Below the pieces are notes generated by a model that saw only the letters and a list, made by a program, of their open reading frames with translations, did no database searches and was not told the DNA's origin. This document shows positions 42,631-52,158 of a stretch of 64,000 bases of DNA, piece after piece; the first letter of the stretch is position 1, and each line of letters starts with the position of its first letter. The translations under genes were made by a program, and so were the position numbers. This DNA comes from Arthrobacter glacialis (lineage in GTDB: Bacteria > Actinomycetota > Actinomycetes > Actinomycetales > Micrococcaceae): positions 186,001-250,000 of the forward strand of contig NZ_PPXC01000005.1 of NCBI RefSeq assembly GCF_002909445.1. The letters are read 5' to 3'.

Positions 42631-43736
42631 TGGCCACGCTCATGACTGAACGTAAGCGCTCCGCCCTGACCCGCGGCCGCCTCCCCAAGTACACCCCCTA
42701 CGTCATCGCCCTCAGCGCAGTGGTCATTGCTGCTGCCTTGATGTCGCTGATTGGCTTCCACGTCTTTGGTTGGGCCGTTCTCTCCGCCGTGTTGTTCGTT
42801 ATTGGCAACGTGACGGCCGCCGGCGTCGTCGAAGGCCGCCGCAAAGCCACCGACAAGTTCGCCACCTCTTTGGTCTACGGCGCTTTCCTGGTTGCGCTCC
42901 TGCCGCTGATCTCAGTCATTTGGACTGTTCTTGTCAACGGTGTGCCCGGACTGCTAACCCCCGGTTTCCTGAGCACTTCCATGAACGGCGTGACGGGCGC
43001 CGTGGACAACGCCTCCGTGAAGGACGGCACACCCGTGGTGGGCGGTGTCTACCACGCACTCATGGGCTCGGTCATGATCACCTTGTGGGCAACCCTGATC
43101 TCCGTTCCCGTGGGCCTGCTGACAGCCATCTACCTGGTTGAATACAGCGCAGGCAACACGTTCTCCAAGGTCATCACCTTCCTGGTGGATGTCATGACAG
43201 GCATCCCCTCGATTGTGGCGGGCCTGTTCGCAGCAGCGTTCTTTGCCATGATCCTGGGGCCGGGCACCAAGACCGGATTCGTGGCCGCCGTGGCACTTTC
43301 GGTACTCATGATCCCGGTGGTGGTGCGCTCCAGCGAGGAAATGCTCAAGATTGTGCCGAACGAGCTGCGCGAGGCCGCCTACGCGCTGGGTGTGCGCAAG
43401 TGGCGCACCATCCTCAAGGTGGTCATTCCGACGGCGATCTCGGGTATCGCTTCAGGTGTCACCTTGGCCATTGCCCGTGTCATTGGCGAAACCGCCCCGC
43501 TTCTGGTGACGGCAGGATTTGCCACCACCATCAACATGAATGTGTTCTCCGGGTGGATGGCCTCGCTGCCCACGTTCATTTACACGCAGATCATGACACC
43601 CACCTCGCCGTCCAACGCGGACCCGTCCACTCAGCGTGCCTGGGCTGCGGCGCTGCTGTTGATCATTCTTGTCATGCTGCTGAACCTCGGAGCCCGCCTG
43701 GTGGCCCGCCTCTTTGCGCCGAAAACCGGCCGCTAA
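42630..43736 (+). CDS. pstA: Phosphate ABC transporter permease PstA
   Basis: Partner permease of PstC, 368 residues. The N-terminus carries two extra helices (about 25-65, [19 protein letters not shown]) before the standard permease core. EAA loop [20 protein letters not shown], then [17 protein letters not shown]. Ends with [16 protein letters not shown]. Overlaps pstC and is followed by pstB after 25 nt. Confidence 0.95.
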   Translation: MATLMTERKRSALTRGRLPKYTPYVIALSAVVIAAALMSLIGFHVFGWAVLSAVLFVIGNVTAAGVVEGRRKATDKFATSLVYGAFLVALLPLISVIWTVLVNGVPGLLTPGFLSTSMNGVTGAVDNASVKDGTPVVGGVYHALMGSVMITLWATLISVPVGLLTAIYLVEYSAGNTFSKVITFLVDVMTGIPSIVAGLFAAAFFAMILGPGTKTGFVAAVALSVLMIPVVVRSSEEMLKIVPNELREAAYALGVRKWRTILKVVIPTAISGIASGVTLAIARVIGETAPLLVTAGFATTINMNVFSGWMASLPTFIYTQIMTPTSPSNADPSTQRAWAAALLLIILVMLLNLGARLVARLFAPKTGR

Positions 43737-43761
43737 CTTTTTCTTAGAAGGAACCCTAGCT

Positions 43762-44541
43762 ATGTCTAAGCGTATTGATGTCAGTGATTTGAATGTTTAC
43801 TACGGTGATTTCCGGGCCGTGGAAGATGTCAGCATCACCATTGAAGCCAAGTCCGTCACAGCGTTCATTGGTCCGTCCGGTTGTGGCAAGTCCACGTTCC
43901 TGCGCACCCTGAACCGCATGCACGAGGTCATCCCCGGCGCTCGCGTTGAGGGCAAGGTGCTCCTGGACGGCGACAACCTCTACGGCGACGGCGTTGACCC
44001 CGTGACCGTGCGCAGCCAGATCGGCATGGTGTTCCAGCGGCCCAACCCGTTCCCCACCATGAGCATCCGCGACAACGTCCTGGCCGGTGTAAAGCTGAAC
44101 AGCCGCCGCATTTCCAAGTCCGACGCCGATTCCCTCGTGGAGAAGTCCCTGCAGGGTGCCAACCTGTGGAATGAGGTCAAGGACCGCCTGGACAAGCCCG
44201 GCTCCGGCCTCTCAGGCGGCCAGCAGCAGCGCCTGTGCATCGCCCGCGCCATTGCCGTGTCACCGGATGTAATTCTGATGGATGAGCCCTGCTCCGCCCT
44301 TGACCCCATCTCCACACTGGCCATTGAGGACCTCATCAACGAGCTCAAGGATGAGTACACGGTGGTCATCGTGACACACAATATGCAGCAGGCTGCCCGC
44401 GTCTCCGACAAAACGGCCTTCTTCAACATTGCCGGCACCGGCAAGCCCGGAAAGCTGATCGAATACGCGGACACCGCCACCATCTTCAACAACCCGGGCG
44501 AGAAGTCAACCGAAGACTACGTTTCCGGCCGCTTCGGGTAA
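43762..44541 (+). CDS. pstB: Phosphate ABC transporter ATP-binding protein PstB
   Basis: ATPase driving phosphate import. Walker [11 protein letters not shown]-loop [17 protein letters not shown] signature [16 protein letters not shown], Walker [15 protein letters not shown]-loop VTHNMQQA. 259 residues from the ATG at 43762, preceded by AAGGA at 10 nt; the frame is open further upstream inside pstA. No phoU follows. The 96-nt gap to the convergent permease gene shows no clear terminator. Confidence 0.96.
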   Translation: MSKRIDVSDLNVYYGDFRAVEDVSITIEAKSVTAFIGPSGCGKSTFLRTLNRMHEVIPGARVEGKVLLDGDNLYGDGVDPVTVRSQIGMVFQRPNPFPTMSIRDNVLAGVKLNSRRISKSDADSLVEKSLQGANLWNEVKDRLDKPGSGLSGGQQQRLCIARAIAVSPDVILMDEPCSALDPISTLAIEDLINELKDEYTVVIVTHNMQQAARVSDKTAFFNIAGTGKPGKLIEYADTATIFNNPGEKSTEDYVSGRFG

Positions 44542-44637
44542 GCCACCCTGAATCGTTCGTGAGTGCGCACATAATGCTCTCAAAATTGATTTTGGGCGCG
44601 TTACCTGCACACTCGAGGGGAAGATGCGGGCCAACTG

Positions 44638-46050
44638 CTAGGGGCGGGATGAAACTTTGTCGCCGGGCTCGGCCTCGAGCACCTCAGCGCCGGGCCGCTT
44701 GACACCGCCCTTGCGGTAGCGGAAGACGCCGATGGCCACCACCAAGGCTGCTAGGGCGACAGATAACAGCAACGCCTCCCGTGTTTGCGGAACTATGATC
44801 ATGCCAACGATCAAGGCCATGATGGCAGCGATGGAAAGCCAGGTCAGGTAGGGGAAGAACCACATCTTCAACTCGAGCTCCCTGGCCGCGGCGCCCATCC
44901 GGCGTCGCAAAATCAACTGGGACGTGGCTATCACGAGCCACACGAACAAGGCGATGGCGCCGGAGGTGTTGACCATGAATAGGAACACCTTATCCGGGGA
45001 CAGGTAGTTCAGGCCCACGGTCACGAAGCCCACCACGGTGGAGGCCAGAACGGCACTGACAGGGACTCCGCGCTTGGAGATCTTGCGCCAGGACTTGGGA
45101 GCATCGCCGCGCGTCGACAGCGAGAAAAGCATCCGGCTGGCCGTGTACAGGCCCGAGTTCAGGCAGGACAGCACGGAGGTCAGAACCACCACGTCCATGA
45201 TGGTGCCGGCGCCGGGGATTCCAAACAGTTCAATGACTGCAACGTAGGGGCTCTTGGCAACCGACGCATCATTCCACGGCAGCAGCGTCACAACAATGGC
45301 AACGGAACCAATGTAGAAGACCAGGATGCGCCACACAGTGGACTTCACGGCCTTCTTCACAGCATCCACGGGGTTCTCGGACTCTCCGGCGGCAATCGTG
45401 GCAATTTCAGCACCAAAGAAGGAAAACACCACCACCAGGACGCCCGCCAGCACGGCACCTGGACCATTCGGGAAGAAGCCGCCGTTGCCGGTGAGGTTCG
45501 CCAGGCCTGGCGCGTCAACGCCGGGCAGGAATCCCAGGATGGCAGTGACGCCCAGCAAGAGGAAGACGATGATGGCGGCAACCTTGACGGAGGCAAACCA
45601 GAATTCAAATTCCCCGTAGGACTTCACGGAGGCCACGTTGGTCAGCGTCAGGAGCACCATCAGGACCAGCGCCCACTGCCACTGGTCAACGCCGGGCACC
45701 CAACGGTGCATGATGGCGGCACCGGCGGTGGCTTCCACACCGAGCACAATGATCCAGAACCAGGCGTACAGCCAGCCGATGCTGAATCCGGCCCATCGCC
45801 CCAGAGCCTTGTCAGCATAGGTGGAAAAGGAACCGGTTTCGGGATGGGCAGCGGCCATTTCCCCCAGCATCCGCATGACCAGAATGACTACAAGGCCGGC
45901 CGCCGCGTAGGCCACCAGAATCCCAGGTCCTGCCTGCTGGATGGCGGCGCCTGATCCTACAAATAGCCCGGCGCCGATGACGCCGGCTATGGCAATCATG
46001 GATAGGTGGCGGGGTTTGAGGGTCTTTGATAACTGCTGCTCGGCTTGCAT
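44638..46050 (-). CDS. AAT-family amino acid permease (GABA permease-like)
   Basis: A 470-residue APC-superfamily transporter with 12 hydrophobic helices. The family signature is KPRHLSMIAIAGVIGAGLFVGSG; helix 3 region STYADKALGRWAGFSIGWLYAW and GAEIATIAAGESENPVDAVKKA are typical of the GabP/AnsP/proline-specific group. The substrate cannot be fixed; GABA or asparagine permeases are the closest by memory. ATG at 46050 has AAGGA 10 nt upstream; the frame is open to 46248 without family-like sequence. Single gene. The 263-nt gap to the Pit gene shows no further feature. Confidence 0.88.
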   Translation of the reverse strand: MQAEQQLSKTLKPRHLSMIAIAGVIGAGLFVGSGAAIQQAGPGILVAYAAAGLVVILVMRMLGEMAAAHPETGSFSTYADKALGRWAGFSIGWLYAWFWIIVLGVEATAGAAIMHRWVPGVDQWQWALVLMVLLTLTNVASVKSYGEFEFWFASVKVAAIIVFLLLGVTAILGFLPGVDAPGLANLTGNGGFFPNGPGAVLAGVLVVVFSFFGAEIATIAAGESENPVDAVKKAVKSTVWRILVFYIGSVAIVVTLLPWNDASVAKSPYVAVIELFGIPGAGTIMDVVVLTSVLSCLNSGLYTASRMLFSLSTRGDAPKSWRKISKRGVPVSAVLASTVVGFVTVGLNYLSPDKVFLFMVNTSGAIALFVWLVIATSQLILRRRMGAAARELELKMWFFPYLTWLSIAAIMALIVGMIIVPQTREALLLSVALAALVVAIGVFRYRKGGVKRPGAEVLEAEPGDKVSSRP

Positions 46051-46313
46051 TGGCAAAACTTCCTTTTGGGGTACCCGTTGGCGGCGACGCTGACGCGGGT
46101 TTTCGTGAGTGGCATCACGGGGACGACTCAGCCTAAGTCCGGTTTTTCCTGTGTCCGTTGTCCATAGTCCCAGAATGTCTGGTCGAAGTATGGGCAAATG
46201 CACTGAAGCCGAGCAAAAAACGGCGATTTGTTTACCAGGAGAAAACAATTAAAGCTGCTTGGCGGGCTTTGCAGCAAACCTTCACCGTCTGCAGCACGTT
46301 CCCGGCCCCTGAA

Positions 46314-47330
46314 CTAGGCCAGGGGGGAGAGTGCCAGGAAGAACAACGCACCCAACGCCAAGCATGCAATGGGTGTGGCCAGCCAGGCACGGATGATCTT
46401 GCGCAGCACCTGTTTATTGGTGGTTGCAAAGCGCTGGTTGGCCCCGGCGCCTGCAATGGCTCCCGTGACTGTGTGGGTAGTGGACAGTGGCATGTGCAGG
46501 CCAATGGCACCCACAAACAACAGTCCCGCACCAATCATTTGGGCCACAAAGCCTCGCATGGGATCGATTCGGACCAGCCGGTGTCCCAGTGTGTAGGAAA
46601 TCCGCCAGCCGCCGCACAGCGTCCCAGCAGCCAGCAGGACAGCAGTGAAGATGGGAACCCACAGGGGCACCTCCCCGACCCCAATGGAACCGGCGGCAAC
46701 CAACGCAAACAGCAGGACCGTCGTCGTGCGCTGGCCGTCCTGGAGGCCATGGCCAAAGGCCACCGCGGCACCGGCCACTGACTGGAGCTGGCGTGTGCGT
46801 CGGTTGACCCGGTTGGGTGCGGTGTTCTTGGCAGCCCACGATGTTGGGTAGACGGCGGCAAAACCCAGCACGAACGCCACCACGGGGGAGATGAGCAGCG
46901 GCAGGAGCACCAGGGTCAGCATGGTGGTGTTGATGCCGTCGAGCGGGGCGTGGCCGGTGATGGCGGACCCCAGCGACGCTCCCACCAGTGCGCTGATGAG
47001 GGCATGTGTGGAGGAGGACGGGAAGCCTCGCCACCACAAGTACAGGCCCCACAGGCAGGCGCCAATGAGCGCCGCCAGCAGCAAAAGCAACCCGACCCGG
47101 CCCGGCGGCACTGTGAACAGCCTGTCGGCGAAGGCAGCCGTGAGCATCACGCTGAGCAACGCGCCCACGCAGTTGAAAAAGCTCGCAAGAAACAGGGCGA
47201 CGGATGGCGTCAGGGCCCGGGTCCGCACGGACAGGGCGACGGCGGATGAGGCATCGCGGAAACCGTTCAGGAACGCGAAAAGCGCCGCAGTGACAATGAC
47301 GGCACCGAGCAGGAACGCTATCAAGGTCAC
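46314..47330 (-). CDS. Low-affinity inorganic phosphate transporter (Pit family)
   Basis: 338 residues with about ten hydrophobic helices. Family motifs: FAFLNGFRDASSAVALSVRTRAL near the N-terminus, GFPSSSTHALISALVGASLG, and the second-half copy GGWRISYTLGHRLVRIDPMRGFVAQ with PLSTTHTVTGAIAGAG. Proton- or metal-phosphate symport. GTG start overlaps the stop of the DUF47 gene by 4 nt, as is usual for Pit-DUF47 pairs. Confidence 0.92.
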   Translation of the reverse strand: MTLIAFLLGAVIVTAALFAFLNGFRDASSAVALSVRTRALTPSVALFLASFFNCVGALLSVMLTAAFADRLFTVPPGRVGLLLLLAALIGACLWGLYLWWRGFPSSSTHALISALVGASLGSAITGHAPLDGINTTMLTLVLLPLLISPVVAFVLGFAAVYPTSWAAKNTAPNRVNRRTRQLQSVAGAAVAFGHGLQDGQRTTTVLLFALVAAGSIGVGEVPLWVPIFTAVLLAAGTLCGGWRISYTLGHRLVRIDPMRGFVAQMIGAGLLFVGAIGLHMPLSTTHTVTGAIAGAGANQRFATTNKQVLRKIIRAWLATPIACLALGALFFLALSPLA

Positions 47331-47944
47331 GATTCCTTGACGATAATGCTGCCCACTTGAGTGGCAACTGCGCGCATCTGCCGGCTCGCGGACGCGAACT
47401 GGTCGGCGAGGGTTTTGTACTTGGCAAAGGTGGTGGGGCTATGGTCCTTCAGCAGCTCGGACACCAGCACCCGGTGGGTGTGGTCTGCCCGTTTGGCCAG
47501 CCGGAGGACCTCCAGCCAGTAGTCCTCCAAGCCGTCCAGATCGTTCAGGGAGCGCATGGCGGTGGCCGTGAGTTCCGCCTGCTGGGAGAGGATCTCAAGC
47601 TGGTCGCTGACTCGGGCCGGAATCCGGTCCAGGACGTACAGCTCGATAACTTCGGCAGCACCCGTGAGGATTTCGCTGGTCTCATTGAGCACCTGGCCCA
47701 AGGAATACAAATCTTCGCGGGGCAGCGGATTGATGAAACTGGTCCGCATGGCGGTGAGCAAGGTGGCGAAGTTGGCAGTGGAGGCGGACTCCTCCTGCCG
47801 AAGCGATTCTGTGAGGGCTGGGAAGTCCGCCCGGTCAGCTCCGAGTAGTTCCGCCAGGGTGTGGGTGGCGCTCAGAATGTGTTCTGACATGCTCACCAGC
47901 GCTTGCAGCCCTGCGGTCTCCTGGGGAAAAAGTCGAAACTTCAC
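47327..47944 (-). CDS. DUF47 (PhoU-like) Pit accessory protein
   Basis: 205 residues, all helical, PhoU-like (FRLFPQETAGLQALVSMSEHIL, FINPLPREDLYSLGQVLNETSEIL). The EDLYSLGQVLNE metal-binding helix is characteristic. It pairs with and probably regulates the Pit transporter encoded next. GTG at 47944 has AAAGG 7 nt upstream; the frame is open to 48031 through the inverted-repeat region, which is not coding. Confidence 0.9.
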   Translation of the reverse strand: MKFRLFPQETAGLQALVSMSEHILSATHTLAELLGADRADFPALTESLRQEESASTANFATLLTAMRTSFINPLPREDLYSLGQVLNETSEILTGAAEVIELYVLDRIPARVSDQLEILSQQAELTATAMRSLNDLDGLEDYWLEVLRLAKRADHTHRVLVSELLKDHSPTTFAKYKTLADQFASASRQMRAVATQVGSIIVKES

Positions 47945-48002
47945 TATGAGGCCTTTGTCGAAAGCGGATTCCTGGAAACCCGAATATTTAGGGCATAAAA
48001 GT

Positions 48003-48086
48003 GGTGTCGAACCGGGAGCGCCTCTCGGCACTGGGCCGCTCTAGGCGGCTATAAAATGGAGCCCGGGGGTTCCACGGTTCGACACC
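48003..48086. repeat. 12-bp terminal inverted repeats enclosing an 84-bp structured segment
   Basis: GGTGTCGAACCG (48003-48014) and CGGTTCGACACC (48075-48086) are perfect complements. The enclosed 60 bp contain a further hairpin, GCCGC-TCTAG-GCGGC, and CCCGGGGG. It lies between the stop of the upstream hypothetical gene (48137) and DUF47. On the minus strand ACTTTTATG follows, so it may act as terminator, leader structure or a small MITE-like insertion. Confidence 0.55.
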
Positions 48087-48136
48087 GCTTTCAGTCTTCT
48101 ACGTCCAGCCCAAAGTGTCAACTGAGGGGCCTTTTT

Positions 48137-48784
48137 CTAGTCCAGTTCGCCCTTGCGCCAGGACTTGGCGGCACCCTCCAAATCCTCAGCCGTGCGTACC
48201 AATTGGTGTGCCTTCCTGGTGAGAGCCGCAGCATGTTCCCCGTGGGCAGCCTCACGTTCAACGGCCATGGTGGCCTGGCCCAACGCAACCACCCGGCAAA
48301 AGGCGGCTGAACGCTCCAGCGCAACGTCAAAGTCGCCGTCGAACGCACCTGACAGAATCGCATTGGCCATGGTGGTGATTTCCTCGGCGCCGGGCGGCTC
48401 GGCCACACCGGCCACGGCGTTGGCCACCTGGGCCTTTTGCTGGCCGGCCCGGAAGAACACGCTGATGCCCTCGGGGTCTTGCAATGTGGCGGCGCGGAGG
48501 GCGTACAGGCGCCACAGGGCACCGGGGAGGGAACGGGCAGGACTCGCAGCCCACATCTCGGCAATGGCTTCAAGGCCTTGTTTGTCCGCGAGCTTTACAA
48601 GCCGCTTGGTGACTTCCGGGTCATTGCTGGCCCGTCCGCTGTGCACCAAGGCCCTGGCGGCAAGATGCGCGGCTTCAGACACGCGTGCCGGATCGATGCC
48701 CCCAGCGAACTGCTCAAAGTCGGCAGGGGAAAATGGTACCGGCTTGTGCGGGCGGGGCGTGTTGTTGGCTGGTCGATCATTCAT
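48137..48784 (-). CDS. Conserved hypothetical protein
   Basis: 215 residues, predicted soluble and helical: VPFSPADFEQFAGGIDPARVSEAAHLAARALVHSGR, KLADKQGLEAIAEMWAASPARSLPGALWRLYALR, VFFRAGQQKAQVANAVAGVAEPPGAEEI. I recognise it as a protein common in Micrococcales, sometimes mislabelled as an RNA polymerase subunit, but no catalytic motif is visible. The ATG at 48784 is preceded 7 nt away by TAGTGT (48797-48792) and by no SD, which suggests a leaderless transcript. Confidence 0.78.
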   Translation of the reverse strand: MNDRPANNTPRPHKPVPFSPADFEQFAGGIDPARVSEAAHLAARALVHSGRASNDPEVTKRLVKLADKQGLEAIAEMWAASPARSLPGALWRLYALRAATLQDPEGISVFFRAGQQKAQVANAVAGVAEPPGAEEITTMANAILSGAFDGDFDVALERSAAFCRVVALGQATMAVEREAAHGEHAAALTRKAHQLVRTAEDLEGAAKSWRKGELD

Positions 48785-48791
48785 GACACGA

Positions 48792-48797
48792 ACACTA
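48792..48797 (-). promoter_or_regulatory. -10 hexamer for leaderless transcript of the conserved hypothetical
   Basis: TAGTGT on the minus strand ends 7 nt before the ATG at 48784. Confidence 0.4.
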
Positions 48798-48996
48798 CTC
48801 CCGCTGCCCGGTGTGGTCGAGAGAACCGGCCCGCGGGCGCCAAATCTGTGGAATCGGCTGGTGGGAGGTACGGGTGCAGCGACGCGGACACCGGGATTCG
48901 GCCTTCAATTGCATTCTGACGTGTGCTGTGCGGTAGTCTATTGTGCGGACAACTTCTCCATGGATGGATTCATCTTTGGGTGGTTGCCTTTAGGTC

Positions 48997-49069
48997 GGGC
49001 CTTTAGCTCAGTTGGTAGAGCATCGGACTTTTAATCCGTGGGTCGCGGGTTCGAGCCCCGCAGGGCCCA
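48997..49069 (+). tRNA. tRNA-Lys (anticodon TTT)
   Basis: 73 nt folding as a full cloverleaf: acceptor GGGCCTT pairs with AGGGCCC (one G-T pair), D-loop AGCTCAGTTGGTAGAGC, anticodon stem CGGAC/ATCCG region with loop CTTTTAA (anticodon TTT), T-arm GCGGGTTCGAGCCCCGC, discriminator A at 49069. CCA is not encoded (CCG follows). A possible promoter (TTGCAT at 48909, TAGTCT at 48934) lies about 60 nt upstream. Confidence 0.95.
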
Positions 49070-49084
49070 CCGATCTTTAGTGAG

Positions 49085-49153
49085 AATGCCGCCGTTTACC
49101 GGATTTGCCACAGTTTGAACTATGGCAAATCCGTCAAACGGCGGCATTTTTGT
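49085..49153 (+). terminator. Long hairpin terminator of tRNA-Lys
   Basis: 26-bp arms (49085-49110 and 49123-49148) with two adjacent mismatches and a 12-nt loop, ending in a T-run. The tail AACGGCGGCATTTTT and the head TGCCGCCGTT are shared with the hpt terminator. The far end of the loop side lies 20 nt before the stop of the convergent hydrolase gene, so it may serve both. Confidence 0.85.
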
Positions 49154-49172
49154 TGTGCCGCCCCGTCCGGCC

Positions 49173-49820
49173 TCAGGAGACGCCTGTGTAGCCTCGCGAG
49201 GACTCCTCCAGCCCCCGCGCAGACTCCAGGGCGGCAATGAACTCCGCTGAGGTGGTGGGCGTCGAGAACATGGGGTAGTCAAACTTGACAGCAGATTCCC
49301 CCTCTTCAACGCTTGTGGCGGCCACAGCATCTGTCAATGTCACCACGTTGTAGCCGCGCTCATAGGCTGTGAGCATGGTGGATTCAACGCAGCAATTGGT
49401 CAGGAATCCTGCCAGCGCCACAGTCTTGATGCCCTTGGCCCGCAAAATGAAGTCAAGATTGGTGCTTCCAAACGCATCCAAACCGCGCTTGCCCTCAATG
49501 ACAATGTCAGATTCCACGGGGGCAAACCTGTCCGTGATTTCTGCGCCCCACGCACCCTTGACGAATGCGGTGGCATCCACCACGCCCTTGAGAATCCCAT
49601 AGGGGTGTTTGGCAATCTCGTTGTACCCGGGGGTGAAGCTGATGGGGGAGTGAATAACAGTCGCCCCGGCCGCGCGGGCTGCTGCCAGAACTTTCTCGGC
49701 GTTGTCCAAGGTGCCGTTGGCGTGCATGGAGTCCATGACGGCTCCGTGCAAAACACCGCCTTCAGAGGTGAAGTCATTTTGGAATTCAATAAAAACTACT
49801 GCAGTTGAATCGGCATCCAA
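49173..49820 (-). CDS. Isochorismatase-family cysteine hydrolase
   Basis: About 215 residues. The catalytic triad can be placed at Asp16 (FIEFQNDFTS), Lys111 (IVIEGKRGLDAFG) and Cys144 (LAGFLTNCCVESTM), the last preceded by the family's nonproline cis-peptide region. Such enzymes hydrolyse amides (nicotinamide, biuret, N-carbamoyl compounds) or isochorismate; the substrate is not evident. The TTG at 49820 is chosen because AGGAG lies 7 nt upstream; a GTG at 49853 is in frame without a site. Divergent from the pyridoxine kinase gene. Confidence 0.85.
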   Translation of the reverse strand: MDADSTAVVFIEFQNDFTSEGGVLHGAVMDSMHANGTLDNAEKVLAAARAAGATVIHSPISFTPGYNEIAKHPYGILKGVVDATAFVKGAWGAEITDRFAPVESDIVIEGKRGLDAFGSTNLDFILRAKGIKTVALAGFLTNCCVESTMLTAYERGYNVVTLTDAVAATSVEEGESAVKFDYPMFSTPTTSAEFIAALESARGLEESSRGYTGVS

Positions 49821-49922
49821 GAAAAACTCCTGCTGCGTGAGGGGAAATATCACTTGACGTGGCTGAATCTACAGCGAGCGGACGCACATGAACAGTGCCT
49901 GCCAAGATGGCAAGATAGTTAC

Positions 49923-50756
49923 ATGACAACAACTGCCCCCGCACTTGCCCTGACCATCGCCGGATCCGAAGCGACAGGCGGTGCCGGCGCCCAAGCTGAC
50001 CTGAAAACGTTCCAGGAGCTGGGCGTCTTCGGCATCGTCAACCTGACCTGCATTGTGTCCTTTGACCCCAAGGACAACTGGAACCACCGTTTCGTGCCCG
50101 TTGACCAGCAGGTGATTGCCGATCAATTGGAAGCCACGACGGCGGCCTATGGTTCCGCCTCCGGCGCACCCACCGTGTTGGAAACAGTCAAAATTGGCAT
50201 GCTGGGCAGCCCCGCCACCATCACCACCGTTGAGACAGCCCTGAAGGCGGCGGCGTTCAAGCACGTTGTCCTTGACCCGGTACTGATCTGCAAGGGGCAG
50301 GAGCCCGGCCACGCCCTGGACACCGACCAGGCTTTGAAGTCCCAGATCCTGCCGCTGGCCACCTTTGTCACCCCCAACCACTTCGAGGCGGAGTCACTCT
50401 CCGGCCTGCAGATCAAGAACTTGGAGGACTTGAAGGCGGCAGCGCGCAAGATCCACCAGATCAGCGGGGCAGCAGTGCTCGCCAAGGGCGGCGTGCGCCT
50501 TGAGGGAGCAGACGCCGTCGACGTTTTCTTTGACGGTGAAACCCTTGAGGTGCTCAGCGCCCCGAAGGTGGGCGAGGTTGCCGTATCAGGGGCTGGCTGC
50601 TCGCTGGCAGCGGCCGTGACGGCTGAACTGGCCAAGGGGGCCACACCGTTGGAGGCAGCCCGCACCGCCAAGGTGTTTGTTACCGAGGGCATCAAAAACC
50701 GCGTCACATCCGGCGCGCCGTTCACCGCTTTGTGGCAGGGCGGCGCAGGCGCCTAA
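49923..50756 (+). CDS. Pyridoxine/hydroxymethylpyrimidine kinase (PdxK/ThiD-like)
   Basis: 277-residue ribokinase-superfamily enzyme phosphorylating pyridoxine-type vitamers or HMP. N-terminal [49 protein letters not shown]; and the anion hole [17 protein letters not shown] Cys stands where GTGD is found in most ribokinases, a trait of the dual-activity PdxK of Gram-positive bacteria. ATG at 49923; the weak hexamer CAAGAT lies 6 nt upstream and no SD is visible. Upstream in-frame codons to 49854 are not family-like. Confidence 0.85.
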   Translation: MTTTAPALALTIAGSEATGGAGAQADLKTFQELGVFGIVNLTCIVSFDPKDNWNHRFVPVDQQVIADQLEATTAAYGSASGAPTVLETVKIGMLGSPATITTVETALKAAAFKHVVLDPVLICKGQEPGHALDTDQALKSQILPLATFVTPNHFEAESLSGLQIKNLEDLKAAARKIHQISGAAVLAKGGVRLEGADAVDVFFDGETLEVLSAPKVGEVAVSGAGCSLAAAVTAELAKGATPLEAARTAKVFVTEGIKNRVTSGAPFTALWQGGAGA

Positions 50757-50810
50757 AAGCCTGCCCGGCACACTGTTGCCAGCTTCTGCTCAGTGTGCCA
50801 AGCTCACTTT

Positions 50811-51146
50811 ATGAGTGAGTTCGCAGCCCAAGAGTCCGATCCCTTTGACGCCACTGTGCGGATGACGCGCAATGATTCCCGGCACCGTTACGAACTGTTC
50901 GCAGCCGATGAACTGGCAGTGATTCTTTCCTTTAAGGATTTGCCCGGTCATATAGACCTCATCCACACAGTGGCGCAGCCTGGCTTTGAGGGCCGCGGCC
51001 TGGCAAAGATCCTTGCCAGATACGCCCTCGACGACGTGGTGGCATCCGGCAAGCGCATCATTCCGCATTGCCCCTATGTACTGCGGTTTTTGGACAAGCA
51101 TCCGGAACCGTACACGCAGTACATTGACCTCGCGCAGGACGCCTAG
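50811..51146 (+). CDS. Small GNAT-like N-acetyltransferase (YjdJ type)
   Basis: 111 residues, a minimal GNAT fold: YELFAADELAVILSFKDLPGHIDLIHTVAQPGFEGRGLAKILARYALDD has the acetyl-CoA loop (E-G-R-G-L-A), followed by IIPHCPYVLRFLDKHPE, the conserved end of COG2388 proteins. Substrate unknown. The GTG of the SDR gene follows the stop directly, so the two form an operon. Confidence 0.85.
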   Translation: MSEFAAQESDPFDATVRMTRNDSRHRYELFAADELAVILSFKDLPGHIDLIHTVAQPGFEGRGLAKILARYALDDVVASGKRIIPHCPYVLRFLDKHPEPYTQYIDLAQDA

Positions 51147-51908
51147 GTGGAACGCCCCACTGCCCTGATTACGGGAGCCACCTCGGGGCTGGGTGCCGAG
51201 TTTGCCCAACAACTGGGCCGCACCCAGCATGATCTGGTGTTGGTTGCGCGCGATGTCACCCGACTTGAAGCCAAGGCCGTGCGATTGCGGGCCGACTTTG
51301 GCGTTCACGTTGAGGTCCTGCCGGCGGACCTGCTCACTGACGACGGCGTTGCCTCCGTCAGCGCCCGGCTCGCGGACCCTGCCCGAGGCGTTTCGGTGCT
51401 GGTTAACAACGCTGGGTTCAGCCTGGTCAAGGCCTTTGAAAACAACAGTGTCGAGGAAGAAACGGCCCACCTGCGTCTTCTAGCCCGAACCCCCATGCAG
51501 CTGACCCATGCAGCATTGCCGGGCATGTTGGCGCGCGGCCACGGCCGCATCATCAATGTCTCAAGCGTTTCGGCGTTCATTCCGCGCGGCACCTACGGTG
51601 CTGCCAAGGCGTGGCTGACGAGTTTCAGCCGCTTTGCCAATCTGCGTTACGGGCCCAAAGGGGTGGCGGTGACAGCCCTGTGCCCAGGCTTTGTGCACAC
51701 CGAATTTCACCAACGCATGGGCGCCAGCATGGACGCGGTGCCGTCATGGCTGTGGCTCGACCCCGAGCGGGTGGTCCGCGAAGGGCTGGCCGACAACGCC
51801 GCAGGCAAGAGCGTGTCCATCCCGTCCAAGCGGTACGCCACGCTGGTGGCGTTGAGCCGCCTGGTGCCAGACAGGCTCGCAGCAGCGGCCGGCAATCGCG
51901 GGCGCTGA
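51147..51908 (+). CDS. Short-chain dehydrogenase/reductase
   Basis: 253-residue NAD(P)-dependent oxidoreductase. Cofactor motif LITGATSGLGAEFA, structural VLVNNAGFSLV, catalytic Ser in INVSSVSAFIP and Tyr-x3-Lys in YGAAKAW. The region is closest to the DltE/YqjQ-like classical SDR group. GTG start directly after the previous stop. Substrate not predictable. Confidence 0.88.
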   Translation: MERPTALITGATSGLGAEFAQQLGRTQHDLVLVARDVTRLEAKAVRLRADFGVHVEVLPADLLTDDGVASVSARLADPARGVSVLVNNAGFSLVKAFENNSVEEETAHLRLLARTPMQLTHAALPGMLARGHGRIINVSSVSAFIPRGTYGAAKAWLTSFSRFANLRYGPKGVAVTALCPGFVHTEFHQRMGASMDAVPSWLWLDPERVVREGLADNAAGKSVSIPSKRYATLVALSRLVPDRLAAAAGNRGR

Positions 51909-51930
51909 TCCCTGCGCCCGCCCCCTGAAC

Positions 51931-51994
51931 TGACCCGCAGTAGTGGTCGAAAAAACAAGTTTTTGCGGTGTTTTTCGACCACTACTGCGGGTCA
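51931..51994. repeat. 24-bp perfect inverted repeat after the SDR gene
   Basis: Arms 51931-51954 and 51971-51994 are exact complements with a 16-nt loop; the stem base is TGACCCGCAGTAGTGGTCG. A/T-runs sit at the loop end rather than after the stem. It shares CAGTAGT-N-GT-N-GA with the 33-bp palindrome at 17053-17123. It begins 22 nt after the SDR stop and may terminate it. The rest of the 250-nt gap to 52159 shows nothing I can identify. Confidence 0.7.
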
Positions 51995-52158
51995 CTTGCT
52001 GGGAAGCGGCCCTGGGTCAACATCGCGTTAAGAAGGGCCTGTGCGCCGTATGGATCGCGTCAAGAACTGCTTCAGCGTGCGCTTGCGGTGATCTCATTGA
52101 AGAAGGGGCAGGGTGGTCAGAAAGACTGCCGCCGATTCTTGAGGGAAGTGAGCGCAGC

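Noticed and set aside
48070-48090. GGTTCGAC-type T-loop sequence suggesting a tRNA fragment or attachment site
   Set aside because: No acceptor or anticodon arm around it; the sequence is explained by the 12-bp inverted repeat.
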